A DNA stretch of 64,000 nucleotides, from the NCBI GenBank assembly GCA_965232985.1, contig CBDDRC010000042.1:366352-430351 (forward strand), written 5' to 3'. Positions 34,509-46,164 of this stretch are shown here, in pieces; within the stretch, counting starts at the first letter, position 1; each line of letters opens with the position of its first letter. Below the pieces are notes generated by a model that saw only the letters and a list, made by a program, of their open reading frames with translations, searched no databases and was not told the DNA's origin. Origin of the DNA: JADFDG01 sp965232985. GTDB taxonomy: Bacteria > Pseudomonadota > Gammaproteobacteria > Pseudomonadales > JADFDG01. Both the position numbers and the translations under genes were made by a program.

Positions 34509-36221
34509 ATGGCTGCCACCGAAGCCCTCCAGGATCGTCCCTGGCACAAGATCTACCGTGAACTGGGTGTCGCGCCCGCAGCGCCGAAAATCGCTGAACG
34601 CAGTCTGGCCGACATCCTTGAGCAACACGCTCGCGAGCGCCCCGATCAGGCCGCACTCGAGTACCTCGGCATCACCCTCACCTGGCAGCAACTCGATACC
34701 TGCGCCAATCGCTTCGCCAACCTGATCAAGTCGCTCGGCATGAAAAAAGGCGATGTGCTCGGCGTGCACCTGCCGAACACGCCGCAATATGTCGTCGCGC
34801 TCATCGGCGCCAGCAAGCTGGGCGTTGCCGTTTCCGGCATCTCGCCGCTGCTCACCACACCGGAAATCGTCCACCAGATCAACGACGCCCGAATCAAGGT
34901 GTTGCTCACTCTCGACAAACTGTTCAACGGCGCCGTCGCAAACGCCGGTAAAGACACACCAACCCTGCAACATGTGCTGGTATCGGGTGCCATTGATTTC
35001 CTGCCGGGCTGGAAAAAGTGGCTCGCCTACACGCTGAAAAAAATCGCGAAGGTGACGCTGCAGCCGATGACCGACACCCAGGTTCACAACTACTGGGCGG
35101 TGTTGCAATCATCACCGACGCAACGCGTCCACACGCCGCTTGCCTTCAACGATACGCTCTACATCCAGTACACCGGCGGCACTACCGGCAAACCCAAGGG
35201 CGCCGAACTGACCCTGCGCAACATGCTCGCCAATGCCCGCCAGGGCGAAGCGTTCAGCCCCTACGAGGTGGGCAACGACACCATCGGTGCGGCCTTTCCG
35301 TTCTTTCACATGGCCGGCCTGTCGCTGGTGCTGGTCGCGCTGCAGAATGCCGCACGTTTCCTGGTGATTCCCGACCCGCGCGACGTCAAGCACTTCTGCG
35401 CCGTGATGAAAAAATACCCGCCGACGGTGCTCGCCAATGTGCCGACGCTGTACATGCTGCTCAGCGACACACCGGAATTCCGCGAGATCGATTTTTCGCG
35501 TTTACGCATTGCCCTGTCGGGCGCGGCGCCTTTTCCGGTCGAAGCCATCCGCAAGCTTGAGGCGATCATCGGCGAGAAAAAACTCTGCGAGGTGTACGGG
35601 ATGACGGAGGCAAGCCCCCTGCTCACCTCCAATCCGGCCGGGCGGCCGAAAATCGGCTCGGTCGGCATCCCGGTGATCGGCACCGACATCCGTATTGTCG
35701 ATGTGGAAACCGGCACCCGGGAAATGCCGCTCGGTGAGCCCGGCGAAATCATCGCCCGCGGCCCGCAGATCATGAAGGGTTACCTGAACCTGCCGGAGGC
35801 CAGCGCGAACACGCTGCGCACGTTCGACGGCCACACCTACCTGTATACCGGCGACATCGCGACCATGGACAGCGAGGGCTACCTCACCATCTGCGACCGC
35901 AGCAAGGACATGCTGATCGTCGGCGGCTACAAGGTGTTCTCGGTCGAAGTGGAAGGAAAACTCAAGGAGCTGCCGTTTATCGAGTTGTCGGCTGTCATCG
36001 CCGAGCGCGATGTGGCGCGCCCCGGCAACGACATCGTCACGCTGCACCTGCAGCTCACCGCCCAAGGCAAGCAAGGCGAGCGCAAAGACATCGAAGCGCA
36101 GGTAATGCAGTTCTGTCGCGACAACATGGCTCCCTACAAAGTGCCGAAGAAAATCTACTTCCACGATGCGCTGCCGCTCACAGCCGTCGGCAAGCTCGAC
36201 AAGAAAGCGCTGCGCAACTAA
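34509..36221 (+). CDS. Long-chain fatty-acid-CoA ligase family enzyme
   Basis: A 570-residue AMP-forming acyl-CoA synthetase that activates fatty acids via an acyl-adenylate. The P-loop-like motif is YTGGTTGKPKGAELT, the adenylate motif is YGMTEASPLL, and the hinge/catalytic region is YLYTGDIATMDSEGYLTI. The C-terminal lysine motif is in TAVGKLDKKALR. It is close to FadD in length. The ATG at 34509 starts a segment without homology for about 30 residues. Expression probably responds to the palindrome upstream. It may feed beta-oxidation or activate exogenous acids for phospholipids; the substrate is not visible from sequence. Confidence 0.93.
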   Translation: MAATEALQDRPWHKIYRELGVAPAAPKIAERSLADILEQHARERPDQAALEYLGITLTWQQLDTCANRFANLIKSLGMKKGDVLGVHLPNTPQYVVALIGASKLGVAVSGISPLLTTPEIVHQINDARIKVLLTLDKLFNGAVANAGKDTPTLQHVLVSGAIDFLPGWKKWLAYTLKKIAKVTLQPMTDTQVHNYWAVLQSSPTQRVHTPLAFNDTLYIQYTGGTTGKPKGAELTLRNMLANARQGEAFSPYEVGNDTIGAAFPFFHMAGLSLVLVALQNAARFLVIPDPRDVKHFCAVMKKYPPTVLANVPTLYMLLSDTPEFREIDFSRLRIALSGAAPFPVEAIRKLEAIIGEKKLCEVYGMTEASPLLTSNPAGRPKIGSVGIPVIGTDIRIVDVETGTREMPLGEPGEIIARGPQIMKGYLNLPEASANTLRTFDGHTYLYTGDIATMDSEGYLTICDRSKDMLIVGGYKVFSVEVEGKLKELPFIELSAVIAERDVARPGNDIVTLHLQLTAQGKQGERKDIEAQVMQFCRDNMAPYKVPKKIYFHDALPLTAVGKLDKKALRN

Positions 36222-36267
36222 CCACGCAAGTCACATCCACGTCGTTTTCTGTTGAGAAATATCCCGC

Positions 36268-38163
36268 ATGCAGAGGCTTCCTGTCATCGTCGGTTTCGGC
36301 GGCATCAACGCCGCCGGACGCAGCTCCTTCCACCACGGCTATCGCCGTATGACCCTCGACGCATTACCCGCTGCCGATCGCATTCCGGCGCTGCTGGGTC
36401 TTGCCACGCTCACCGGTCGCCTCGTCCATCGCAACGGCCACTTCGAAGATGCTGGCGGCAACGTGCTGGCGCCAGCGGATATCGAGTCCACCCTCGGCGC
36501 GGCCTTGCGCGATGCCACCTGCGTGCGCCGTATCGAAGCGGAACATTTCGATACCGAGGCGATTTCCTATAACCGGCGCGTCGCCCTGAAAGCCGGCAGC
36601 GGGCCGATCCGGGTTGTGCTGCGCAAGCGCGATATGCCGGATACGTTGCCCGCAAACTGGTCGATCGTTGCGACGCATGCAGACGATGTCGAGATTGCTA
36701 TCGCCGAGGGCATCGAGATTCTGCTGCCTGCCACCCGCAAAGCGGGCGTGCGTTCTGCCGGCCAGTTGCCGCAGGGCTTCGATCCGGGTGCGCTCTACGC
36801 GTCGCATCACCATCCGCGCGGATTGCAAATGGCCGTGTTCGCCGCCTCGGACGCCCTGCTCGCCACCGGCCTCGACTGGCAGGCGATTCGCAACATGCTG
36901 CCGCCGGATCAGGTGGCCGTGTATGCCAGCAGCGCGATGGGTCAACTCGATGACCCGGGCTTCGGCGGCATGATGAAGGCCGCCGCCAACGGCAAGCGCA
37001 CCTCATCGAAGCAATGCCCGCTGGGCTTCCCGGAAATGCCTGCCGATTTCATCAATGCCTATGTGCTCGGCAATGCCGGCGCCACCGGCGGTATGCTCGG
37101 TGCCTGCGCAACATTTTTGTACAACCTCGAAAAAGGGATTCGCGACATCCGCTGCGGCAAACGCCGCGTAGTGTTTGTCGGTGCTGCCGAGGCGCCGATC
37201 GTGCCGGAAGTGATGGAAGGCTATCGCGCCATGGGCGCGCTCGGTGAAGACAGCGATCTGCTCGCACTCGATCCGCACCGCAGCGAACCGGATCATCGCC
37301 GCGCCGTGCGCCCGTTCAGCACCAACATCGGCTTCACCATCGCCGAGAGCGCGCAGTATCTGGTGCTGATGGACGATGCGCTGGCACTGGAGCTGGGCGC
37401 GTTCATCCACGGCGCCGCCCCCGAGGTGTACATCAACGCCGACGGCTACAAGAAATCGATTTCCGCGCCCGGTGCCGGCAACTACATCACGATGGCCAAG
37501 GCTGCCGCCTGCGCCCGGGCGCTACTGGGCGAGGAGGCGTTGCGCCGGCACACTTTCGTGCATGCGCACGGCACCGGCACCCCACAAAACCGCACCACCG
37601 AATCGCATGTGCTCAACGAAACCGCGAAAGCCTTCGGCATCGAACGCTGGCTGGTCGCGGCGATCAAGTGCTATGTAGGGCATTCGATCGGTGCGGCGGC
37701 CGGCGATCAGATCGCCGCTGCGTTAGGCACCTGGGCTCACGGCATCGTGCCCGGCATCGCCACCATCAATCATGTCGCGCCCGACGTGAACGACTCCCAC
37801 CTCGACATCTCGCCTGCGCACCGCGAGGTCGGCCCTGACGGCATGGCGGCAGCGCTGATCAACGCGAAGGGCTTCGGTGGCAACAATGCCACCGGTGTCA
37901 TCCTGTCACCGCAAGCCACCCGGCAACTGCTGGCTGCGCGCCACGGTGCGCGTGCGCTCGACAACTGGCAACACCAACATGAAGCAATCGCCACAGCAGC
38001 CGGCGCCTACGATGCCGCCGCAACGCGCGGCGAGTATGCGCCGCTTTACCGCTTCGGCGAGGGCGTGATCGACGGCAAACAGGTGCGCATTACCGATCGC
38101 GCCGTGCACCTGCCAGGCTTTGCATTGCCGGTGCGCCTTGACGACGATCTGTCGGGCGCCTGA
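36268..38163 (+). CDS. fabY: Beta-ketoacyl-ACP synthase FabY
   Basis: A 631-residue condensing enzyme. From memory, it matches P. aeruginosa FabY (PA5174) in its opening LPVIVGFGGINAAGRSSFHH and throughout. FabY begins fatty-acid synthesis by condensing acetyl-CoA with malonyl-ACP where FabH is absent. The nucleophilic Cys is in GACATFLYNLEKG. The two histidines are in VHAHGTGTPQNR and KCYVGHSIGAAAGDQ. Its length, about 200 residues more than FabB/F, is normal for this branch. It starts 46 nt after the ligase and converges with prfC across 23 nt. Whether this cell also has fabH cannot be seen here. Confidence 0.9.
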   Translation: MQRLPVIVGFGGINAAGRSSFHHGYRRMTLDALPAADRIPALLGLATLTGRLVHRNGHFEDAGGNVLAPADIESTLGAALRDATCVRRIEAEHFDTEAISYNRRVALKAGSGPIRVVLRKRDMPDTLPANWSIVATHADDVEIAIAEGIEILLPATRKAGVRSAGQLPQGFDPGALYASHHHPRGLQMAVFAASDALLATGLDWQAIRNMLPPDQVAVYASSAMGQLDDPGFGGMMKAAANGKRTSSKQCPLGFPEMPADFINAYVLGNAGATGGMLGACATFLYNLEKGIRDIRCGKRRVVFVGAAEAPIVPEVMEGYRAMGALGEDSDLLALDPHRSEPDHRRAVRPFSTNIGFTIAESAQYLVLMDDALALELGAFIHGAAPEVYINADGYKKSISAPGAGNYITMAKAAACARALLGEEALRRHTFVHAHGTGTPQNRTTESHVLNETAKAFGIERWLVAAIKCYVGHSIGAAAGDQIAAALGTWAHGIVPGIATINHVAPDVNDSHLDISPAHREVGPDGMAAALINAKGFGGNNATGVILSPQATRQLLAARHGARALDNWQHQHEAIATAAGAYDAAATRGEYAPLYRFGEGVIDGKQVRITDRAVHLPGFALPVRLDDDLSGA

Positions 38164-38186
38164 TTCAGCACCTCTGATGCAACGCC

Positions 38187-39776
<1,590 letters not shown>

Positions 39777-39803
39777 AGCGCCGGGCAAAGTCGGAGGGCG
39801 CGC

Positions 39804-39809
39804 ATTATA
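39804..39809 (-). promoter_or_regulatory. -10 element TATAAT before prfC
   Basis: On the minus strand GCGCTATAATGCGC lies 27 nt before the prfC start. The -35 is poor. Confidence 0.5.
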
Positions 39810-39846
39810 GCGCCCCGCGTGCAGGCCGCCGGCGCACGAATCGGGG

Positions 39847-40305
39847 CTAGATCGCCCGCGCCATGATGATGGCGTCTTCACAGCCGCCACCGGGCCGCGG
39901 GTAATAATCGCGACGCACCGCGACCTCGGCAAAGCCCTGATCGCGGTACAAGGTGAGCGCCGGCGTGTTGCCGGCCCGGACTTCAAGAAACAACTGGTCG
40001 GCCTCGCGCAGTCGTGCTGCATCCATCAGCGCCGCCAGCAACAGCTGGGCAATGCCCTGCCGGCGATGTGCCGGATCAACGACGATATTCAGTACATGCG
40101 CATCGCCACCGCCGGAGGAAAGAATCGCGAACGCAACCACGCACCCGTCACGATCGATCGCGACCGTGTTCCAGTAATCGGCCGCCAGGCAATCGCGAAT
40201 GATGCCCTCGGTCCAGGGCACCGGCTGGCTGGCCCGTTCGATGCGCAACACCGCCGGCACATCAGCGGCCGTCATCGTGCGCAAACTGATCAACGGCAAG
40301 TTCAT
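39847..40305 (-). CDS. rimI: Ribosomal protein bS18 alanine N-acetyltransferase
   Basis: A 152-residue GNAT-fold acetyltransferase. The acetyl-CoA loop is RRQGIAQLLL, preceded by VLNIVVDPAHR, and followed by FLEVRAGNTPALTLYRDQGF, the RimI signature. It acetylates the N-terminal alanine of ribosomal protein S18. The ATG at 40305 overlaps the stop of the holD-like gene (ATGA), so the two are translationally coupled. This matches the E. coli holD-rimI order. Confidence 0.92.
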   Translation of the reverse strand: MNLPLISLRTMTAADVPAVLRIERASQPVPWTEGIIRDCLAADYWNTVAIDRDGCVVAFAILSSGGGDAHVLNIVVDPAHRRQGIAQLLLAALMDAARLREADQLFLEVRAGNTPALTLYRDQGFAEVAVRRDYYPRPGGGCEDAIIMARAI

Positions 40306-41078
40306 CCGCGCGGCACGCGACGCAGCGAACGTACTGCTTCCCAGCACGCACGCTTGGCCTGCGGATCGGCGAGCAACACCGCCAACGCCGGCGCCCTGGC
40401 CTGCACCATGTTCTGCCGGGTGATCGCATCGCCGAGCAACGTCGCCAGCTCAGCACCGAGCACGACGACATCGCGCACTCCCCGCTTGCGCTGTTCGGTG
40501 AGCATCGCGACCAGAGCTTCGCGGCCGGCACCGGGTTTTTCCATGCCCGGCACGCGCATCCCGGCCGGTGGCCAGGAAAAATCGAGGGTAGCCGGCAACT
40601 CGGCGCCCGGCACCAGCGCCGCAGCAATATTGGCCAGCAGCGCGTGTTCCGGGCCGGACAGGCCCGGCGCCTGTGGTGTGCCAAACGCGGCGACGAGCAA
40701 CAGGCCATCAGCGAGCGGCAGCAAGCTGCAACCGATGCGCTCGGCGCCGTCGCGTGCTGCCGGCGATGTCGGTTCGGTGCCCGCAACACCCGGCATTTCC
40801 GGCGCCGATGTACGCGGCGCCGGGCGCCCGCTGGCCGCCTGCGCCAACATGGCATCGAGTTGCGCATTGCGCTCGGCAGGCAGCGCAACGGGCGCAGCCG
40901 CCGGAGCCGCAGCGGTGCGCTTCACAGCAGCATCGGGCGCATCAGACACATCCGCACCCGGCGACTGCGCCTCGGCGACACCATCACCCGCAGCGTCGCG
41001 CCCGGCGCGCGGCACCCACTGCTCAATGCCCAGCAGCGCCAGATAGGCAAGCCGGGTCGCTTCGGGCATGGCCATCAT
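40302..41078 (-). CDS. HolD-like protein (DNA polymerase III psi subunit), extended form
   Basis: A 258-residue protein. Two stretches resemble E. coli HolD (137 residues) as I recall it: YLALLGIEQWVPR near the N-terminus matches its QLQQLGITQWSLR, and ADPQAKRACWEAVRSL near the C-terminus matches ANPTARAALWQQI. Between them lies an Ala/Pro-rich linker of about 100 residues (residues 28-110) absent from E. coli HolD. The gene lies immediately before rimI, as in E. coli. The psi subunit links the clamp loader to SSB through chi. The assignment is by short motifs and context and deserves a profile search. It follows leuA by 6 nt. Confidence 0.6.
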   Translation of the reverse strand: MMAMPEATRLAYLALLGIEQWVPRAGRDAAGDGVAEAQSPGADVSDAPDAAVKRTAAAPAAAPVALPAERNAQLDAMLAQAASGRPAPRTSAPEMPGVAGTEPTSPAARDGAERIGCSLLPLADGLLLVAAFGTPQAPGLSGPEHALLANIAAALVPGAELPATLDFSWPPAGMRVPGMEKPGAGREALVAMLTEQRKRGVRDVVVLGAELATLLGDAITRQNMVQARAPALAVLLADPQAKRACWEAVRSLRRVPRG

Positions 41079-41084
41079 CGACGC

Positions 41085-42629
41085 TCAGATACCCGCGGTC
41101 TGCGGGTGGGCACGCCGGGCGCCGGAAGCGAGCACATTGAGGGCGTCGAGATAGGCTTTCGCGGAGGCCACGAGGATGTCGGTATCGGCACCATGACCGT
41201 TGACGATACGACCGCCCTGCTCAAGGCGTACGGTCACCTCGCCCTGCGAATCGGTGCCACTGGTAATCGCATTCACCGAATACAACTGCAACGCGGTATT
41301 GCTCGCCGCAATTTTCTCGATCGCCCTGAACGTGGCGTCGACCGGGCCGGAGCCTGCCGCCACTGCCGACTCCTCGCGGCCATCAACGCGCAGGCGGATG
41401 GAAGCCTGCGGCGTTGCGCCGGTCTTCGAGTACACCTCAAGAAAATCCAGCCCGTAATATTCATCGACCAGTGCGCGCTCGACATCGGTTACCAGCGCCT
41501 GCAGATCTTCGTCGAAAATCTCGTGCTTTTTGTCGGCGAGCGTCTTGAAGCGCTCGAATGCCGCCTGGAATTCGCTGTCAGTGGCGAAGGCGATACCGAG
41601 TTCCTCCAGCCGCGCCTTGAACGCAGCACGCCCGGAGTGCTTGCCGAGCACCATGCGGTTGGTATGCCAGCCGACATCCTCGGCGCGCATGATTTCGTAG
41701 GTCTCGCGATGTTTGAGCACACCGTCCTGGTGAATGCCCGATTCGTGCGCAAAAGCATTGGCGCCGACGATGGCCTTGTTCGGCTGCACCGGAAAACCGG
41801 TGATGCCGGCCACCAGCCGCGAGGTGGGAACGATCTCGCGGGTATCAATGCGCGTGTCGATCCCGAACAGATCCTGACGGGTCTTCACCGCCATCACGAT
41901 TTCCTCAAGCGCCGCATTGCCGGCACGCTCACCCAAGCCGTTGACCGTGCACTCAACCTGGCGCGCCCCGGCGCGCACGGCAGCCAGCGAGTTGGCGACA
42001 GCAAGCCCCAGGTCGTTGTGGCAATGCACACTGAAGATTGCCTGATGCGCGTTCGGAACGCGCAGAAGCAGCTGCCGGATGGTTTCAGCATATTGTTCGG
42101 GAATCGAGTACCCGACGGTGTCGGGAATATTGATGGTGCGCGCCCCGGCCTTGATGACCTGCTCAACCAGGCGACACATGAAATCAAGGTCGGAACGGCC
42201 GGCATCTTCACAGGAAAACTCGACGTCCTCGCACAGCGAGCGGGCGCGCTTTACCGCATGCACGGCCGCTGCGAGCACCGCATCGGGCTCCATCTTGAGC
42301 TTGTATTTCATGTGAATCGCACTGGTGGCGATGAAAGTGTGGATACGCGCTGCGGCGGCGCCCCTGAGCGCCTCGCCGGCGCGATCGATATCGGCATCCT
42401 TCGCGCGTGCCAACGAGCAAACGCGGGAATCCCTGATGATCCCGGCTATCGCCTGCACCGCCTCGAAATCGCCCTGGCTCGCGATCGCAAAACCGGCCTC
42501 GATCACGTCCACCCGCATGCGCTCCAGCGCCCTGGCAATGCGGATCTTCTCGTCTTTCGTCATCGACGCGCCGGGACTCTGTTCGCCGTCGCGCAAGGTG
42601 GTGTCAAAAATGATCAGTGGGTCAGTCAT
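41085..42629 (-). CDS. leuA: 2-Isopropylmalate synthase
   Basis: The first committed step of leucine synthesis: acetyl-CoA plus 2-ketoisovalerate gives 2-isopropylmalate. The protein has 514 residues. The N-terminal motif IIFDTTLRDGEQSPGASM holds the substrate-binding arginine and metal aspartate, the metal histidines are in FSVHCHNDLGLAVAN, and the C-terminal LeuA allosteric domain spans about residues 390-500. The long form should be leucine-inhibited. The ATG at 42629 is used. A perfect TATAAT lies at 42657-42652. No leader peptide with clustered leucine codons is visible. It is followed by the holD-like gene and rimI. Confidence 0.97.
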   Translation of the reverse strand: MTDPLIIFDTTLRDGEQSPGASMTKDEKIRIARALERMRVDVIEAGFAIASQGDFEAVQAIAGIIRDSRVCSLARAKDADIDRAGEALRGAAAARIHTFIATSAIHMKYKLKMEPDAVLAAAVHAVKRARSLCEDVEFSCEDAGRSDLDFMCRLVEQVIKAGARTINIPDTVGYSIPEQYAETIRQLLLRVPNAHQAIFSVHCHNDLGLAVANSLAAVRAGARQVECTVNGLGERAGNAALEEIVMAVKTRQDLFGIDTRIDTREIVPTSRLVAGITGFPVQPNKAIVGANAFAHESGIHQDGVLKHRETYEIMRAEDVGWHTNRMVLGKHSGRAAFKARLEELGIAFATDSEFQAAFERFKTLADKKHEIFDEDLQALVTDVERALVDEYYGLDFLEVYSKTGATPQASIRLRVDGREESAVAAGSGPVDATFRAIEKIAASNTALQLYSVNAITSGTDSQGEVTVRLEQGGRIVNGHGADTDILVASAKAYLDALNVLASGARRAHPQTAGI

Positions 42630-42651
42630 GGGGCCTCCGGTCGAGCCGGCG

Positions 42652-42657
42652 ATTATA
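42652..42657 (-). promoter_or_regulatory. -10 element TATAAT for leuA inside rhombosortase end
   Basis: On the minus strand CCGTATAATCGCC sits at the last codons of the rhombosortase gene, 23 nt before the leuA ATG. It could allow leuA to be transcribed independently. Confidence 0.5.
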
Positions 42658-43270
42658 CGGCCCGGAAGCACGCCTGCCGTGCCTGCGAGCGGCGCCACAG
42701 CAACGCCGTGACCGGCAGGGCGGCAAATGCCCCGTAGAGGTGGGCATCAACCATCACGGCGCCACCGATGGTTGCCTGCATGTAGTGAATGTCGTAGCCC
42801 GGCTGCTGTTCGAACCAGATCCGCGCGGCCATCGCCACGAACACAATGCCGTTGATCAACGGCGTATGCCGGAAACTGAGCAGCAACCCGGCAAACAGCA
42901 GCGTATGCAGGACGCCGGAAATGCCGAGGTAGTAGCGAACCTCGGGGTTCAGGAACCACAGACCAAGGCTGACCACGATCGCACCGGCCGTCATCGCCAC
43001 GGCCCAATCGCGCGGCGCAAACACATCGCGGAAAAACAGCAGCAGCAAGGCAAGACCGGTGCCGTCCAGCAACAGATGGCCGAAACCCAGGTGCACGAAA
43101 TTGCCGCTCAACAACCGCCACCACTGCCCGGCCGCAATCAGCGCGCGATCATAACGCAGCACCTCACGCGGGCCATCGCCGGCAACGGCCAGCAACGCCA
43201 CCAGCAATAACGTAGCGACAGAAAACGCGATCTCGCTTCGCGTCCAGCGCGGCGTAAACAATCCGAACAT
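42653..43270 (-). CDS. rrtA: Rhombosortase (rhomboid-like intramembrane serine protease)
   Basis: A 205-residue membrane protease of the rhomboid superfamily. Six or so helices carry S118 in GISGVLH and H177 in VDAHLYGA, the expected serine-histidine dyad. The early WWRLLSGNFVHLGFGHLLLD is the rhombosortase signature. It is predicted to cleave GlyGly-CTERM tails and process secreted proteins; a candidate substrate is the protease at 15850. It follows the small secreted protein by 48 nt, and leuA follows after 23 nt. Confidence 0.88.
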   Translation of the reverse strand: MFGLFTPRWTRSEIAFSVATLLLVALLAVAGDGPREVLRYDRALIAAGQWWRLLSGNFVHLGFGHLLLDGTGLALLLLFFRDVFAPRDWAVAMTAGAIVVSLGLWFLNPEVRYYLGISGVLHTLLFAGLLLSFRHTPLINGIVFVAMAARIWFEQQPGYDIHYMQATIGGAVMVDAHLYGAFAALPVTALLWRRSQARQACFRAV

Positions 43271-43318
43271 GCGGGATTCCGTGCAATCCTGGAGGCGAAC
43301 CTGAGGGTGGATACTGGC

Positions 43319-43714
43319 TCAATACTTCGGCAAATAGGGCTTCAACCGACGATCCGGTACCGCGTCGCGTTTCCGCTCACGCACTTTCGCCGGGGCTTCA
43401 CGCACTTTGGCTGCCGCTTCGCGCTCCGGACACAACTGTGCGGCTGTCGGGCAGGTTGGCGGCGCGGGGGCAGCAGCCGGCACAACGACCACCGGCTCAC
43501 CTTTCGCAGGTGGCGGCTCGCCCAGCACAATGCCGCGCTGCAAATCGGACAGGCAGCTTTTCAGCACATCGAGTTCACCGACCTTCAGCGCGCCCGGGTC
43601 CTGAGCCAACCGCTGCGCGAGATCGCGGCATTCCTCGCTGTATTCCGCGTGCGCTGCCGTTGCCGCAACCAACACAACGGCCAACACAGCAATCGCACCC
43701 AAGCCCTTGCCCAT
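43319..43714 (-). CDS. Small secreted protein, unknown function
   Basis: A 131-residue protein with a signal peptide (IAVLAVVLVAATAAHA). The mature part begins with a helical CRDLAQRLAQDPGAL-VGELDVLKSCLSDLQR segment containing two of its cysteines, then a Pro/Val-rich linker with two further cysteines and a basic tail (KVRERKRDAV). The start at 43714 is used because GGAGG lies 9 nt upstream; an earlier ATG at 43723 is too close to that site. It could be the first gene of the rhombosortase-leuA run. No family recognised. Confidence 0.7.
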   Translation of the reverse strand: MGKGLGAIAVLAVVLVAATAAHAEYSEECRDLAQRLAQDPGALKVGELDVLKSCLSDLQRGIVLGEPPPAKGEPVVVVPAAAPAPPTCPTAAQLCPEREAAAKVREAPAKVRERKRDAVPDRRLKPYLPKY

Positions 43715-43836
43715 TGCCGGCATCCTCCGAACACATCCTGTGGCACCGCGCGCAAACACTGTCAGCAGACGCCCGGCAGCACGCCCATGATAGGCCAGCA
43801 CACTCCCGATCTGCCTGCCCTTCCCGCCCCAACAAG

Positions 43837-43863
43837 AAAAGCCCCGCACGAGGCGGGGCTTTT
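43837..43863 (-). terminator. Rho-independent terminator of groES-groEL
   Basis: An 11-bp A/T-flanked stem AAAAGCCCCGC/GCGGGGCTTTT with a 5-nt loop lies 27 nt downstream of the groEL stop. It is symmetric, so it can terminate transcription from either strand. Confidence 0.85.
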
Positions 43864-43890
43864 CGGGTCACGCGGGGTAAAGCAGGAGGC

Positions 43891-45552
<1,662 letters not shown>

Positions 45553-45584
45553 GATTCTTTACCTCTGCGAATTCTGTTGTGAAA

Positions 45585-45875
45585 TTACTTCTCGATGACG
45601 CCGAAAATTTCGGTCTCGGTCAGGACCAGCAGCTCGTCACCATCGACCTTCACGGTGGCGCCGGCGTACTGGCCGAACAGCACCTTGTCGCCGGCCTTGA
45701 TGCCCATGGCGCGGACCGTGCCGTTGTCCAGGGCCTTACCCGGACCAACAGCGACCACTTCGCCCATGCTCGGCTTCTCGGCGGCCTTGCCCGGCAGCAG
45801 GATGCCGCCGGCAGTCTTGGTTTCTTCTTCCACGCGCTTGACGACCACACGGTCGTGCAAAGGACGGATCTTCAT
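45585..45875 (-). CDS. groS: Co-chaperonin GroES
   Basis: A 96-residue co-chaperonin that caps GroEL. Residues KIRPLHDRVVVKRVEEETKT and the mobile loop (TAGGILLPG) are normal. The ATG at 45875 is preceded by GGGAGA; the preceding in-frame codons back to 45911 lie in the leader and are not conserved. Transcription starts from the sigma-70 promoter with the CIRCE operator. Confidence 0.99.
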   Translation of the reverse strand: MKIRPLHDRVVVKRVEEETKTAGGILLPGKAAEKPSMGEVVAVGPGKALDNGTVRAMGIKAGDKVLFGQYAGATVKVDGDELLVLTETEIFGVIEK

Positions 45876-45939
45876 ATCACTCGTCTCCCAGTATTCAGGT
45901 TGGAGATTCAATGGGTTAGGGCCTGAACAGCAGCCCGGA

Positions 45940-45966
45940 TTAGCACTCCCCCATCGGGAGTGCTAA
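45940..45966. promoter_or_regulatory. CIRCE operator (HrcA site)
   Basis: TTAGCACTC-N9-GAGTGCTAA, a perfect inverted repeat and exact match to the CIRCE consensus. It lies just downstream of the -10 box of groES, so HrcA would block initiation until heat shock. Confidence 0.97.
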
Positions 45967-45993
45967 TCATAGGGACGGATTGCGGCGAGTCAA
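45966..45993 (-). promoter_or_regulatory. Sigma-70 promoter of groES-groEL
   Basis: On the minus strand TTGACT (45993-45988), a 16-bp spacer, then TATGAT (45971-45966), directly abutting the CIRCE element. It is the best -35/-10 pair in the window. The start of transcription falls inside CIRCE. Confidence 0.85.
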
Positions 45994-46164
45994 CGACGGA
46001 TTGCGGTCATTTTGGGGATACGGTGCACCCGGCAACCTCCGACAACTGGCCAAGCCCCCGTGCAGGCGGCCGGCCGGGGCCACGCCATTACGAAACACTC
46101 GTTGACCCTGTCGGGCGAGGACCGGAAAGTAGATCACTTCGAAAAATTTCCCGGAACCTCAGGC

